Shown here in pieces: positions 1 to 9,391 of a DNA stretch of 64,000 nucleotides. Within the stretch, counting starts at the first letter, position 1; each line of letters opens with the position of its first letter. This stretch comes from Lewinellaceae bacterium (GTDB lineage Bacteria; Bacteroidota; Bacteroidia; Chitinophagales; Saprospiraceae). The notes below the pieces were generated by a model. It was given only the letters and a program-made list of their open reading frames with translations, did not search any database and was not told the DNA's origin. The position numbers and the translations under genes are program-made. The DNA is taken from NCBI GenBank assembly GCA_016711435.1, contig JADJSY010000023.1:62001-126000 (forward strand), read 5' to 3'.

Positions 1-726
1 ACCGAACGCAAAGACCTTACACGTCCGCACGACCTTTCCGCTGCCACAGCGCAATGTGGCATCGCGCGTACCCGCGACCTGCTGACCTGGGAGCGCCTGC
101 CCGACCTCATCACCTACTCCGGCCAGCAGCGCAATGTGGTGCTGCACCCCGAATTTGTCGCCGGCAAATACGCCTTGTACACCCGTCCGCAGGATGGTTT
201 TATCGAAGTAGGCAGCGGCGGCGGTATCGGCTGGGGCCTCAGCGACAGTATGGAAAAGGCGGAAGTGCGCGACGAAATTATTGTGGACAGCAAAGCATAC
301 CACACCATCAAGGAAGTTAAAAACGGTCAGGGACCGTCGCCGATCAGGACGCCCGAAGGCTGGTTGCACCTGGCACACGGCGTGCGCAATACCGCCGCCG
401 GCTTGCGATATGTGCTGTATTTATTTATGACAGACTTGCATCAGCCCTGGCGTATTATATTTGCGCCCGGCGGCCACTTCATTGCGCCTGAAGGCAGCGA
501 AAGGGTCGGCGATGTTTCGAATGTGGTGTTCTCCAACGGATGGATACGCAATGCCGATGACGAAGTGTTTATTTACTACGGTTCATCGGATACCCGTATG
601 CATGTGGCCACCACATCCGTAGCGCAATTGCTCGATTATGTCAAAAATACGCCTCCCGACGGCTTCCGTTCGGCTGCCAGCGTAGCGCAGCGGTATGATC
701 TGATTGAGCGAAACATAAAAATATGA
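1..726 (+). CDS. GH130 4-O-beta-D-mannosyl-D-glucose phosphorylase, 5' end missing
   Basis: The frame is open from base 1, so the N-terminus lies outside the window and about 241 residues are visible. The product matches the C-terminal two thirds of glycoside hydrolase family 130, subfamily 1: stretches such as ITYSGQQRNVVLHPEF, YALYTRPQDGFIEVG and NGQGPSPIRTPEGWLH are typical of mannosylglucose phosphorylases. These cytoplasmic enzymes split mannosyl-1,4-glucose with phosphate into mannose-1-phosphate and glucose. The 2-epimerase gene 222 bp downstream would make that substrate from mannobiose, the pathway known in Bacteroides fragilis. Family call is firm; exact substrate is inferred from the neighbour. 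Confidence 0.88.
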   Translation, partial: TERKDLTRPHDLSAATAQCGIARTRDLLTWERLPDLITYSGQQRNVVLHPEFVAGKYALYTRPQDGFIEVGSGGGIGWGLSDSMEKAEVRDEIIVDSKAYHTIKEVKNGQGPSPIRTPEGWLHLAHGVRNTAAGLRYVLYLFMTDLHQPWRIIFAPGGHFIAPEGSERVGDVSNVVFSNGWIRNADDEVFIYYGSSDTRMHVATTSVAQLLDYVKNTPPDGFRSAASVAQRYDLIERNIKI

Positions 727-751
727 GTTATCCGGATTTTGTAATGACAGA

Positions 752-879
752 GCGGATTCGATGGTAGCACGGCCTTCAGGCCGTCGGGAAAGCGCCTTTT
801 AAGGCGCTTGGAACGGACTAAATCGGGCATAAATGCCCTTTTCCCGACGGCCTGAAGGCCGTGCTACCATCGAATCCGC
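752..879. repeat. 40-bp perfect inverted repeat with two inner hairpins
   Basis: The arms 752-791 and 840-879 are perfect reverse complements over 40 bp. Between them sit two further hairpins: AAGCGCCTT (790-798) with AAGGCGCTT (801-809), and GGGCAT (825-830) with ATGCCC (833-838). Each arm also contains its own small palindrome CGGCCTTCAGGCCG. As RNA or extruded DNA this would form a three-way branched structure. It fills most of the gap between the GH130 and epimerase genes. Confidence 0.9.
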
Positions 880-948
880 CCTGGTTTGAAGGCATTACAA
901 TTTTCGGATTGATTCAATTTTGCATATAAAATTCACAAAAGCGTACTT

Positions 949-2175
949 ATGCAACCAACTGCATCCGAATCTCCTGTGTTGTCGCAACTCGCCGGCTCGG
1001 CACAAAAAGAATTGACGAACATCCTCGACTGGTGGTCGGAAAAAATGCCGGATCATGAAAACGGCGGTTTCTACGGACGTATCGACGGAACAGGTGTGCT
1101 GCATCCGACGGCTGACAAAAATGTCATTCTCAATACCCGCATTTTATGGACATTCAGCGCAGCGGCCCGGCGAATGGGAATGCATACGTACAGGGATGTA
1201 GCAGACCGGGCTTACCGCTACCTGCTCGACTATTTCTGTGATCACGAGCATGGCGGCGTGTACTGGACACTCGACTACAAAGGACAACCGGTGCAGGACA
1301 AAAAACAGGTATATGCACAGTCATTTGCTTTATATGCATTGTCAGAATACTACCTTTTGACCTATGAACCGGAGGTATTGGCCAAAGCGCTGCGGCTTTT
1401 TGAACTGATGGAACGGCATAGTCTCGACAAAATGAGATTGGGGTATTTTGAAGCGTTCAGCCGTGACTGGCAACTGATTGCCGATCTGCGCCTCAGCGAC
1501 AAAGACGCCAACGAAGCCAAAACCATGAACACCCACCTGCACGTGCTGGAGGCATACGCCAACCTGTACCGCGCCGCGCCGACCCCGCAGGTGGAGAGCG
1601 CCCTGAAAGCCATGATACTGCTGTTTCTGGATAAATTTATCGACCCGCAAACAGCGCACCTGCGCTTGTTTTTTGATGAAAACTGGAACCTGAAATCCGA
1701 TGAAATCTCCTTTGGGCACGATATTGAGGCGAGTTGGTTGTTGTGCGAGGCAGCCGAAGTGCTGGGAAATAAAAGCCTGATTAAAAAAGCGAACCTCGCC
1801 GCCGTACAAATTGCCGAAGCCACACTTCGGGAAGGTATTGACCCAAAAGACGGCGGACTGTTTTATACCGCTACCCCGCATGAAGGAATTACCAACCCCA
1901 ATAAAGACTGGTGGCCGCAAGCCGAAGCCGTGCTCGGCTTTTTGAATGCCTGGAAAATTGACGGCTCTCCACATTTCTTGCAGGCAGCACAACGTTCCTG
2001 GCGTTTTATAGCGGAAAACCTGCTCGATCAGGCACAAGGGGAATGGTATTGGGCTTTAAAACCCGATGGCCGGCCAGATACCTGGAACGATAAAGCCGGT
2101 CCCTGGAAATGTCCGTATCACAATGGCAGGGCTTGTATGGAAATCATGCAATACGCGACGATCCGGGAAGTCTGA
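949..2175 (+). CDS. Cellobiose/mannobiose 2-epimerase (AGE family)
   Basis: A 408-residue protein of the N-acylglucosamine 2-epimerase superfamily, an (alpha/alpha)6 barrel that inverts C2 of the reducing sugar of a beta-1,4 disaccharide. The cellobiose-epimerase branch is shown by FGHDIEASWLL (catalytic-type His), WWPQAEAVLGF and, near the C-terminus, CPYHNGRACMEI with the second conserved His. Length is normal for the family (about 390-410). Next to the GH130 phosphorylase the likely substrate is mannobiose, giving mannosyl-glucose. No signal peptide, so cytoplasmic. The next gene starts directly after its stop codon. Confidence 0.88.
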   Translation: MQPTASESPVLSQLAGSAQKELTNILDWWSEKMPDHENGGFYGRIDGTGVLHPTADKNVILNTRILWTFSAAARRMGMHTYRDVADRAYRYLLDYFCDHEHGGVYWTLDYKGQPVQDKKQVYAQSFALYALSEYYLLTYEPEVLAKALRLFELMERHSLDKMRLGYFEAFSRDWQLIADLRLSDKDANEAKTMNTHLHVLEAYANLYRAAPTPQVESALKAMILLFLDKFIDPQTAHLRLFFDENWNLKSDEISFGHDIEASWLLCEAAEVLGNKSLIKKANLAAVQIAEATLREGIDPKDGGLFYTATPHEGITNPNKDWWPQAEAVLGFLNAWKIDGSPHFLQAAQRSWRFIAENLLDQAQGEWYWALKPDGRPDTWNDKAGPWKCPYHNGRACMEIMQYATIREV

Positions 2176-3000
2176 GTGAGTATGCAGACCGACACCGCCT
2201 TACCCAACATTCTGGACCATTACGGCCATACCAACTCTGCCTTTTTACATGCGCGGGGCGCTGTTGCGACGCGGCATCTCGCAGCGCTGCTGAACGGACA
2301 ACCCGGTGAAAAAATTCTCGAATTCGGGTTCGGCACAGGCTCCACCACCGCTTTTATGGCGGCTTGTTTCCCCCAGACATTTTTTTACGGTGTGGATATT
2401 TCACCGATCATGTTCCAAAAAGCCGGTTCCAGACTTCGTTTCTGCGGACTGGAAAAACGATGCGCGCTTTACCTGGTAGAAAAAGGCGCTCCATTGCCTT
2501 TTGAAGACGGTTTTTTTGACAAAATTTACGTCGAATCAGTGCTCGGCATGCAGGAAGGTGAAGATTTAGCCGACTCCATTGCCGAAATAGAGCGCCTGTT
2601 GAAGCCCGGCGGGCGGCTCGTGCTGAACGAAACTATTTGGCTGGAAAGCACCACTGCGAATGAAATTGAACATTTCAACCGGCAGTGTTTAGCCGTATTC
2701 AATGTCATACAGGCCAATGGCCGGTACCCTTATGTCAGCGACTGGGTAACATTGCTGGAAAACAACGGAATTCAAGTGCAATCTATCCAGTCACTGGAGC
2801 GAATAGATGCGACAGGCGGCATATCACCTTATGGGTTAACCATCCGGCTATCTACACTTTTCACCTGGTGGGGGCAATTGAAAGCCCGGTTGCATCCTCA
2901 TTACAGGAAGGTATTTGCAAGCTATAAAAAGGATGGTGAGGCGTTTTACGGGGATAAAAAATATATGGAAGGAATGTTGATGGCCGGGGTCAAATCCTGA
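2176..3000 (+). CDS. Class I SAM-dependent methyltransferase
   Basis: The start is GTG immediately after the epimerase stop codon, with an alternative ATG at 2182. Motif I of the Rossmann SAM-binding fold is ILEFGFGTGSTT near residue 40, followed by the acidic end of strand 2 (YGVDIS) and a post-motif region LLKPGGRLVLNE. About 274 residues. The target is not recognisable; the C-terminal region carries a basic, helical extension. Co-transcription with the epimerase is likely because there is no gap, but no metabolic link is evident. Confidence 0.75.
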   Translation: MSMQTDTALPNILDHYGHTNSAFLHARGAVATRHLAALLNGQPGEKILEFGFGTGSTTAFMAACFPQTFFYGVDISPIMFQKAGSRLRFCGLEKRCALYLVEKGAPLPFEDGFFDKIYVESVLGMQEGEDLADSIAEIERLLKPGGRLVLNETIWLESTTANEIEHFNRQCLAVFNVIQANGRYPYVSDWVTLLENNGIQVQSIQSLERIDATGGISPYGLTIRLSTLFTWWGQLKARLHPHYRKVFASYKKDGEAFYGDKKYMEGMLMAGVKS

Positions 3001-3109
3001 GGTGATTTTAATCCTCCCCCGCCCTGATTGTCATCATATCATTTTCGCCCGTTCCAAGGCCAATTTGCACCCAAAAGCATCATTTGTTATCCTTAAAGCA
3101 TAGAAGATT

Positions 3110-3514
3110 ATGATACTGAATACAGCCATTTCGACCATTATGACGGAAGATGTGATTATCGTCGGAGCAGCCGATGATTTACGGGATGTTGCCATTACCT
3201 TTAACAACCACGGTATCCGGCACGCACCGGTGACTTCGCGGGGCAAATTAGTTGGCATGTTGAGCTGGATCGATTTAAAAAAAATGCCGGTTGCCGATCC
3301 CGATGGAATGATAAAATCCAATGGAAAAGTCGTCGTCGGTGAATTGATGACACACGATCCTGTGAGTGTTCAGGCCGACGATACGGTAGGGGAATTGGCC
3401 GAAATCCTTACAGAAAATGACTTCCACGCCGTGCCTGTGATGGAAGGCGAACGCATTGTCGGGATCGTTTCAACAACAGATTTGATCAGATTCTTTCTGG
3501 AAAGTTTATCATGA
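3110..3514 (+). CDS. Tandem CBS-domain protein
   Basis: A 134-residue protein made of two CBS motifs and nothing else. The first covers roughly residues 8-55 (IMTEDVIIVGAADDLRDVA, ending VGMLSWIDL) and the second residues 75-130 (LMTHDPVSVQADDTVGEL, ending IVGIVSTTDLIRF). Such stand-alone pairs bind adenine nucleotides and act as regulatory subunits; the partner cannot be named. The gene is convergent with glucokinase with only 22 bp between the stops. It lies close to a universal stress protein gene, another nucleotide-binding stress-related family. Confidence 0.85.
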   Translation: MILNTAISTIMTEDVIIVGAADDLRDVAITFNNHGIRHAPVTSRGKLVGMLSWIDLKKMPVADPDGMIKSNGKVVVGELMTHDPVSVQADDTVGELAEILTENDFHAVPVMEGERIVGIVSTTDLIRFFLESLS

Positions 3515-3536
3515 GTACCAGCTCGCAAGGGTGGCT

Positions 3537-4562
3537 CTACATTTTTCCATAATAAGCAGCCCCTAACAGCACCGCTTTGGTATTCAATACAATATGAACG
3601 GGCACCAACTCCATAAGGGGACGAAGGCGGCCTACCTGAAGGTAATGTTCCAGGAAGATCGCCTGGAGACTTGCATTCCAGATTTTCGGCGGTATACCAC
3701 CACCGATAAAAACGCCGCCGGTAGCATTCAATTTCAGCGCAAGGTTGGAGGCCTCCACTGCAAGGTAACGCGCGAATACCTGTAGCGTTTCCACACAAAT
3801 CGGGCAGCCCTCCAGGGCGCCCGAACCGATAGCCGCACCCGGTTCCTGGTTTTTCATATTTTCTTGCAGCCAGGCCGGCTCTTCCCGGTGTTTTACATCG
3901 CGAAGGAAATCATAAATATTGCAGATACCGGGTCCGGACAAGACCCTTTCCCAACTCACATGGCCGTATTTCTGCTGTAAATACTGCAGCATATCCCAGT
4001 CAAATGCGTTGCGCGGCGCAAAATCGGTATGTCCGCCTTCCGTGGCAAAAGGATGCAGGGCTGAGCCGTCCCAATACATCCCGGCTTCGCCCAAACCAGT
4101 GCCTGGCGCGATAATCGCGGCATTTCCTTTTGGTGATGTGTCTCCGGCATAAATCGTGATCAGGTCCTCCTCCTTCAAAGCGGCCAGATCGTATGCTTCT
4201 GCTTCGAGGTCATTGATCAGAAACACCTGCGGAATACCCGTTTCGAGGCTGATCTGCCTGATGTCAATGTCCCAGCCTAAATTGGTAGCATGGGCTTTTC
4301 CTTCGTGAACCGGACCGGCAAAAGCAATGCTCAATCGTTCCGGCAGCGTTGCATCGGCCATAAACGCCCGAATGACATGCAAAAGCGTTGAAAATTGTTT
4401 GGAAGAATATACATCCTCCCTGATGATACTTATTTCGCCGGCGCGTATTTCTACCCATGCCAAAGCCGTTTTTGTGCCTCCCACATCGGCGGCCAGCAAG
4501 GTTGCACCTTCTTTCAGGGATTCCCGTTTCGGGAATGCAATGGGAATCATTGGATGTTGCAT
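3537..4562 (-). CDS. glk: Glucokinase, Glk family
   Basis: A 341-residue cytoplasmic sugar kinase of the bacterial Glk (non-ROK) family. It shows the phosphate-binding loop LLAADVGGTKTALA near residue 22, the second motif IAPGTGLGEAG near residue 150 and the sugar-binding EGGHTDFAPRN near residue 175. It makes glucose-6-phosphate from glucose and ATP. It would take up the glucose released by the GH130 phosphorylase. A TAGTTTTG box about 30 bases upstream of the start fits a Bacteroidota promoter. The final residues run to within 22 bp of the convergent CBS gene. Confidence 0.9.
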   Translation of the reverse strand: MQHPMIPIAFPKRESLKEGATLLAADVGGTKTALAWVEIRAGEISIIREDVYSSKQFSTLLHVIRAFMADATLPERLSIAFAGPVHEGKAHATNLGWDIDIRQISLETGIPQVFLINDLEAEAYDLAALKEEDLITIYAGDTSPKGNAAIIAPGTGLGEAGMYWDGSALHPFATEGGHTDFAPRNAFDWDMLQYLQQKYGHVSWERVLSGPGICNIYDFLRDVKHREEPAWLQENMKNQEPGAAIGSGALEGCPICVETLQVFARYLAVEASNLALKLNATGGVFIGGGIPPKIWNASLQAIFLEHYLQVGRLRPLMELVPVHIVLNTKAVLLGAAYYGKM

Positions 4563-4591
4563 AAAATCAATTTAAATGGTGTATCCACCCG

Positions 4592-4599
4592 CAAAACTA
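4592..4599 (-). promoter_or_regulatory. Candidate -7 box upstream of glucokinase
   Basis: TAGTTTTG on the minus strand matches the Bacteroidota -7 consensus TANNTTTG and ends about 30 bases before the glk start codon. No convincing TTTG -33 box lies at the usual distance, so the call rests on one element. Confidence 0.4.
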
Positions 4600-4855
4600 T
4601 GATGCCACCAGCATAAATGGGATGATAAAAGTCAGGTCGATCTTTGATCTTCGCCATTAGCCACCATACGAACAGCGCTATCCCAAAGCCACATCCAGCA
4701 CCATCCTGACACTGAACCTTGGCAAAGTAGCAAGTGTGGCCGGTTAAGATAAGGTTAGACCACAAAGATCAACGATGACAGTGACATACATCATTAAAAT
4801 GATACTACTTCCTGCATCAATTTTGCAGTATGAAAAACAATATGCGTTACACATT

Positions 4856-5719
4856 ATGAAAAAGATACTCGTTCCCATAGATTATTCTCCAAACTCCATC
4901 AACGCCCTGCATGTAGCCGCAGCAATTGCACGCAAAAGCGGAGCGGTGATCGAAATGCTTCATGTCAACCTGGCTGCCATTTACGCCACTCCTTTTTCCG
5001 AATTTGCAACAGTTTCCAAATTTGAAGATGAAGATGAGCAATATGATGAAACAGCCATGCTTGAACTGGAAAAAATAAAAATGGAGTTGCTGGCAGAACC
5101 CGCCTATTCCAATCTGGATATAAAAATCCGCGTTCAGGAAGGCTTCCTCCACAGCAGTGTGCGGGATGTGGCCCTCGAGGACAAGGTAGACCTGGTTGTA
5201 ATGGGCACAAGAGGCGCCTCCGGAATGAGCGAGTTTTTGATCGGATCGAATACGGAAAAAGTAATCCGTACGGCCCCATGCCCGGTTTTGGCTATTCCCC
5301 AGCATATCAATGAATTTGCGCCAAAGACCGTACTACTCCCATCCACGCTCAAAAACGACCAGCTTGGCGTATTCCATTACCTCGCCAAATGGGAAGATAT
5401 GTTCCATTTTCTGGTAAAAGTGTTATACCTCAACAATCCGTCCGGTCTGCCGACAGACGGCTCTGCGGAATCGCAAAAAAACCGTTTAGCAGAAGCGGCA
5501 GGCTTGAAAAAAACCGATGTGATTCACACTTCTACTACCTTTTTTGAAGACAGTGCTATTCTGGGCGCTGCCGACCAGTGCAATGCCGACATGATTGTAA
5601 TGGCAACCCATCAGCGTCAGGGTTTGTCGCACCTCCTGTTCGGAAGCGTCACGGAAGATACGGTGAATCACTCTCATATTCCCGTGCTGGCTGTTCCGAT
5701 CGGATGGCAGGAAAACTAA
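4856..5719 (+). CDS. Universal stress protein, two UspA domains
   Basis: Start chosen at ATG 4856 (MKKILVPIDYSPNS), the usual beginning of the family; an in-frame ATG-like start further up adds 27 residues with no family match. The 287-residue product holds two Usp folds. Domain 1 ends with the ATP-binding pattern GTRGASG and SNTEKVIRTAPCPVLAIP. Domain 2 ends with ATHQRQGLSHLLFGSVTEDT and HIPVLAVPIG. Double-domain Usp proteins are common in Bacteroidota and bind ATP; the specific stress is unknown. The gene stands alone between divergent glucokinase and an AraC regulator. Confidence 0.88.
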   Translation: MKKILVPIDYSPNSINALHVAAAIARKSGAVIEMLHVNLAAIYATPFSEFATVSKFEDEDEQYDETAMLELEKIKMELLAEPAYSNLDIKIRVQEGFLHSSVRDVALEDKVDLVVMGTRGASGMSEFLIGSNTEKVIRTAPCPVLAIPQHINEFAPKTVLLPSTLKNDQLGVFHYLAKWEDMFHFLVKVLYLNNPSGLPTDGSAESQKNRLAEAAGLKKTDVIHTSTTFFEDSAILGAADQCNADMIVMATHQRQGLSHLLFGSVTEDTVNHSHIPVLAVPIGWQEN

Positions 5720-5737
5720 ACGGCACGCACTTTCTTA

Positions 5738-5769
5738 TTTGCAAGTAATCTTTGATTTTGTTAAGTTTG
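5738..5769 (+). promoter_or_regulatory. Bacteroidota-type promoter of the AraC gene
   Basis: TTTG at 5738-5741 and TAAGTTTG at 5762-5769 are separated by 20 bases, matching the -33 TTTG / -7 TANNTTTG promoter known for the Bacteroidota primary sigma factor. The AraC reading frame begins 33 bases downstream. Confidence 0.6.
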
Positions 5770-5801
5770 CCCTTTAAAACAAATCAAGATTACCACCGCC
5801 G

Positions 5802-6660
5802 ATGAGAGGTCTACTTGCTACATCTGAGAATGATACCCTGCCCCGTTGCAATGTGCAGCGGTACGCCTCTTCGGAGCATAAAATGATTTTGCCCTACAGT
5901 CGCCGGGATTATTTCAAAATATGGATCATCGACGGAGAAAGTATACTGCATTACGCCAGTAAAAGCATTCACATCACGCAGCCGGCCCTCATCTTTTCTA
6001 ATCCGCTGGTTCCGTATTCGTTTGAGCGGCTTTCCGAACATATGTCGGGGTACATATTTATTTTTACAGATGACTTTTTAAAGGGCAACAGCAGGCAGGA
6101 AAGTGTGCTGCAATCGCCGCTTTTTCAGGTAGGCCACAATTCCGTTTTTTTCCTGAATGACGACCAACTTCGTTCATTATCAGGCATTTACGATAAAATG
6201 CTGGTAGAAATTGCGAGCGATTACATCTATAAATACGACGTGCTCAAAAACTACGGCAACCTCATTATTCATGAGGCCATGAAAATGCAGCCGGCGCTTA
6301 CCGCTTTTAAACACCACAATGCGACCTCGCGTATTGCCAACCTTTTTATTGAACTACTCGAACGTCAGTTCCCCATCGATACACCGGACCGTGTGCTTCA
6401 ACTAAAAAAGCCCGGCGACTATGCACACCAGCCTGTCTGTACATGTCAACCACCTCAACCATGCAGTGCGTGAAATAACCGGCAAACCCACTTCTTCGCA
6501 TATCACCGAGCGCGTCGTTCATGAAGCCCGTGCCCTGCTACAAAATACCGACTGGAGTGTAGCAGACATTGCATATAGTCTGGGATTCGAATACCCTACC
6601 TATTTCAACAACTTCTTCAAAAAAAATACCGGCGTCACACCGCTTTCCCTGCGCAGGTAA
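5802..6660 (+). pseudogene. AraC-family regulator, frame-broken before the HTH domain
   Basis: Two overlapping frames encode one AraC-type regulator of about 285 residues. The first (5802-6473) gives the N-terminal cupin-like sensing half, with FSNPLVPYSFE and YIFIFTDDFL. The second (from about 6421 to 6660) gives the DNA-binding half: LSVHVNHLNHAVREITGK, then VADIAYSLGFEYPTYFNNFF of the second helix-turn-helix. The break lies near 6421-6426 and needs one base skipped to rejoin the frames. Both halves are otherwise well conserved, so this is either a very recent mutation or a sequence error. It lies directly upstream of an aldo/keto reductase, a frequent arrangement in which the regulator controls the reductase. 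Confidence 0.8.
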
Positions 6661-6813
6661 TTCTTTGATTTTTATATTTTTTACTTTGAATACCGTTAGG
6701 GCGGCCGAAGGGCAGGGGGATACCTTTGTGCCTGTATAAAAGTTGGGAGCAAAGGGACAGAACATACCGCCCTATCTTTCAAATCACCCGCAAGTACTCT
6801 TAAATACACACAC

Positions 6814-7830
6814 ATGAACTACAAATTATTGGGCAACACAGGCCTGAAAGTATCTGAATTGTGCCTCGGCACCATGACATTTGGCGGCAAAGGATTCTGG
6901 ACGGCTATCGGCACCCTGGATCAACAAGCCGTAGACGCACTGGTGCGTACGTCCGTTGATGCCGGCATCAATTTTATGGACACAGCCAATGTCTATTCCG
7001 AAGGTCTCTCTGAAGAAATGACCGGGAAATCTATCCGCAACCTGGGCCTCAAAAGGGAAGATCTGGTCATCGCCACCAAAGTACGCGGTAAAATGAGCGA
7101 CACACCCAACGGTACCGGACTCAGCCGCAAACATATCCTGCACGAAATAGACGCCAGCCTCCACCGCCTCCAGATGGATTATATCGACCTGTACCAGATA
7201 CATGGTTTCGATGCGCTTACACCGATGGAAGAAATCGTCGATACGCTGGATGGACTCGTTAAAAGTGGGAAAGTGCGTTATATCGGTTGCAGCAACCTGG
7301 CGGCCTGGCAAATCATGAAAGCAGTTGGCTATTCCAGCTTTAACCGCTTGTCCAAATTTGTTTCGCTACAGGCCTATTATACCATCGCCGGGAGGGACCT
7401 CGAACGGGAAATCGTGCCTTTGCTGAAAGACCAGCACCTGGGCCTGCTGGTGTGGAGCCCGCTGGCAGGCGGTCTGTTGAGCGGAAAATACAAACGCAAC
7501 GCAGCAAGCGCTCAGGACGCCCGGCGCACCAACTTCGATTTTCCACCGGTGAACAAAGACAGGGCATTCGATATCATCGACGTGCTGGAACCGATGGCTA
7601 AGGAAAAAGAAGCGTCCGTGGCACAACTCGCGCTGTCCTGGCTTTTGCACCAACCGTTCGTCTCCAGCGTCATTATCGGGGCCAACAAACCGGAGCAGCT
7701 GGCAGACAACCTGAAAGCCATTGAGGTGAAATTCAGCGAAGCGGAATTGCGTCAACTGGATGAAGTGAGCAAACTACCGGCCGAATACCCCGGATGGATG
7801 ATCGAACGCCAGGGAGGGGACAGGAAGTAG
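6814..7830 (+). CDS. Aldo/keto reductase
   Basis: A 338-residue (alpha/beta)8-barrel NADPH-dependent oxidoreductase. The catalytic tetrad is visible as Asp and Tyr in MDTANVYSEG, Lys in VIATKVRGKM and His in YQIHGFDALT. NADP-binding segments near the C-terminus include GANKPEQLADNLKAIEV. Sequence style is closest to the YajO/Tas-like branch acting on small carbonyls, but the substrate cannot be read from sequence. The broken AraC regulator 150 bp upstream is the probable transcriptional control. Confidence 0.88.
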   Translation: MNYKLLGNTGLKVSELCLGTMTFGGKGFWTAIGTLDQQAVDALVRTSVDAGINFMDTANVYSEGLSEEMTGKSIRNLGLKREDLVIATKVRGKMSDTPNGTGLSRKHILHEIDASLHRLQMDYIDLYQIHGFDALTPMEEIVDTLDGLVKSGKVRYIGCSNLAAWQIMKAVGYSSFNRLSKFVSLQAYYTIAGRDLEREIVPLLKDQHLGLLVWSPLAGGLLSGKYKRNAASAQDARRTNFDFPPVNKDRAFDIIDVLEPMAKEKEASVAQLALSWLLHQPFVSSVIIGANKPEQLADNLKAIEVKFSEAELRQLDEVSKLPAEYPGWMIERQGGDRK

Positions 7831-8058
7831 AGTTGTAAATAATCGAATCGGAATACCTTGTCCCTGGGTGGTTTTTTAGGACGTTTAGAGCAGAGGTGAA
7901 TTTCACGGTACTTTCCTGTCGGTTGTTCAAGTGTTGCCCCGCATAGTAATAAAAATCACCCCCTGCGTTAGCAAAAATCAATGCAATATTGATGCCCTTA
8001 GCCCCAATTTTGATTATTCAAATGCACAGTCCAATTTGTTAACCAAAATACAAAAACC

Positions 8059-8361
8059 ATGAGCGTTCAAAAGCAATTTCTCAAATCCAAGCAAATCTGT
8101 AAAGTAACTTTTTCTTTGCCGAAAGAGACGGTAGACGGAGCCAAAGACATTAAGGTACTGGGCGATTTTAATAACTGGGAAAAAGAAAAAGGAATTCCAA
8201 TGAAAGCAAAAAACGGCGCATATTCTGCTTCGCTTGAACTTGCACTCGGAAAGGCATACCAGTTTCGGTACCTGATCGACAATGACTGGGAAAATGACTG
8301 GGAGGCCGAAGAATATGCCCCGAGTCCCTTCGGTGTGTATAATTGTGTAGTTAGAACCTGA
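8059..8361 (+). CDS. Small CBM48/isoamylase early-set domain protein
   Basis: A 100-residue protein that is essentially one CBM48 (AMPK glycogen-binding-like) fold: KVTFSLPKE, then VLGDFNNWEKEKG, LALGKAYQFRYLIDN and a closing SPFGVYNCVV. Such single-domain proteins are widespread in Bacteroidota next to starch genes or alone; binding to alpha-glucan is likely but untested. Its stop codon is the first base of a long imperfect palindrome shared with the convergent methyltransferase. Confidence 0.85.
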   Translation: MSVQKQFLKSKQICKVTFSLPKETVDGAKDIKVLGDFNNWEKEKGIPMKAKNGAYSASLELALGKAYQFRYLIDNDWENDWEAEEYAPSPFGVYNCVVRT

Positions 8362-8587
8362 AGGGGATTGTCTGAGAGGGTTGATAAAGGTTGATAAATT
8401 GAGTCCCTTTTGTAGCACCTTAGTACGCCACTTTTTGTTGCGATTGATGATTTTTGGTGGCATCTTCGCACATCAAAAATCATCAATTGTCAATAAGCAA
8501 TCATCAATAAATACGAGTTTGACCTTCTTGTGGTCGTTTTAAGCAAAATTCGGGATGACTCATGTTTATCAACCTCAGACTACCCCT
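8361..8587. repeat. Nested palindrome spanning a convergent gap stop to stop
   Basis: The outer arms (8361-8388 and 8564-8587) pair imperfectly around AAGGGG, GTCTGAG and GTTGATAAA. They begin at the stop codon of the CBM48 gene and cover the last codons of the convergent methyltransferase. An inner hairpin pairs TTGATGATTTTTG (about 8444-8456) with CAAAAATCATCAA (8473-8485). The stretch TTCGGGATGACTCATGTT (8549-8566) recurs at 22256-22275 in reverse and in degenerate form near 16862. The inner part is related to 16770-16880. Confidence 0.75.
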
Positions 8588-9370
8588 TTCTACACCGTAT
8601 ATGCAGGAAATACGCCACCACCTGACTGTCCTGGATATACGGATACTGCCTGACGGTTTCATCGTCGGGCTGCGGCTCGTTGATTTGTTCCAGCACAAAA
8701 CCCGTCCGAATGATGGTGTTGATCCATTCGGAAAGTGTGCGGGTGAACCGGGGGACTTTGAATTTCGGAAATTTGCTTTTCAAGTGGACAGGCGCTGCGC
8801 CGAAGATCCATTCCTCTATCTCCCCATCCGGGTTTCTGAAATAATCGCCGACTTCTATGGCATAGGTCTTACCATCAGCGTCCCGGAGATTTTTTCTGTG
8901 CGACGTACTAAAACAAGGATGTGAAATGGAAAACTGCAAAAAACCGCCGGGTTTTAGTATGCGAAAGGCTTCTTCCAGCGTCCGTTCTGTTTCAGGCACA
9001 TCCATCAAACTCATAAAAGCAGTGGCAAAATCAAATGCCCCGTCTTCAAACGGCAAATCGACGGCGCTGGCTACCTGGTACCGGATGTTCAACGGGTTTG
9101 GTCCCTCTCTGCTTCAACAGCACTTTGAATAAAAACGGGGGAAATGTCGATCGCTTCCATTAGCGCGCCTTTTTGCGCCAGAAGCCTGGTATTATGCCCT
9201 TCTCCGCATCCAATATCCAGTCCGTACAGACCATTGACGTCAGGCAGTATCTCAAAAAAGGCCGGCGTATTCAGCAAATCCCGGTACAGATCATATCCGG
9301 CGCGGGTAAGAAGCGTCCAGGCTTCGGCGTTGTTGTCCCAGTATTGGCCGGCTTGTTGGTCGTTCATCAT
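8580..9370 (-). pseudogene. Class I SAM methyltransferase, frame-broken in the middle
   Basis: Read on the minus strand, the first half starts MMNDQQAGQYW at 9370 and holds SAM motif I, LYGLDIGCGEGHNT. It leaves frame near 9102-9109, in a GAGAGGG run. The second half continues in another frame with NIRYQVASAVDLPFEDGAFD and FRILKPGGFLQFSISHPCF, the usual Methyltransf_11 continuation, ending at 8580. Together they give about 262 residues, a normal length. A single-base indel explains the break. An in-frame extension upstream to 9454 is proline-rich and lies in the G-run tract, so it is not taken as coding. Confidence 0.8.
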
Positions 9371-9391
9371 TGGCCTCCGGTTTTCTTTTGC

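Noticed and set aside
1342..2037. A 231-codon minus-strand frame
   Set aside because: Antisense to the 2-epimerase gene, with biased composition typical of a shadow frame.
6421..6660. Separate small HTH protein
   Set aside because: It is the direct continuation of the AraC N-terminal half in another frame; alone it lacks half of the first helix region and a start context.
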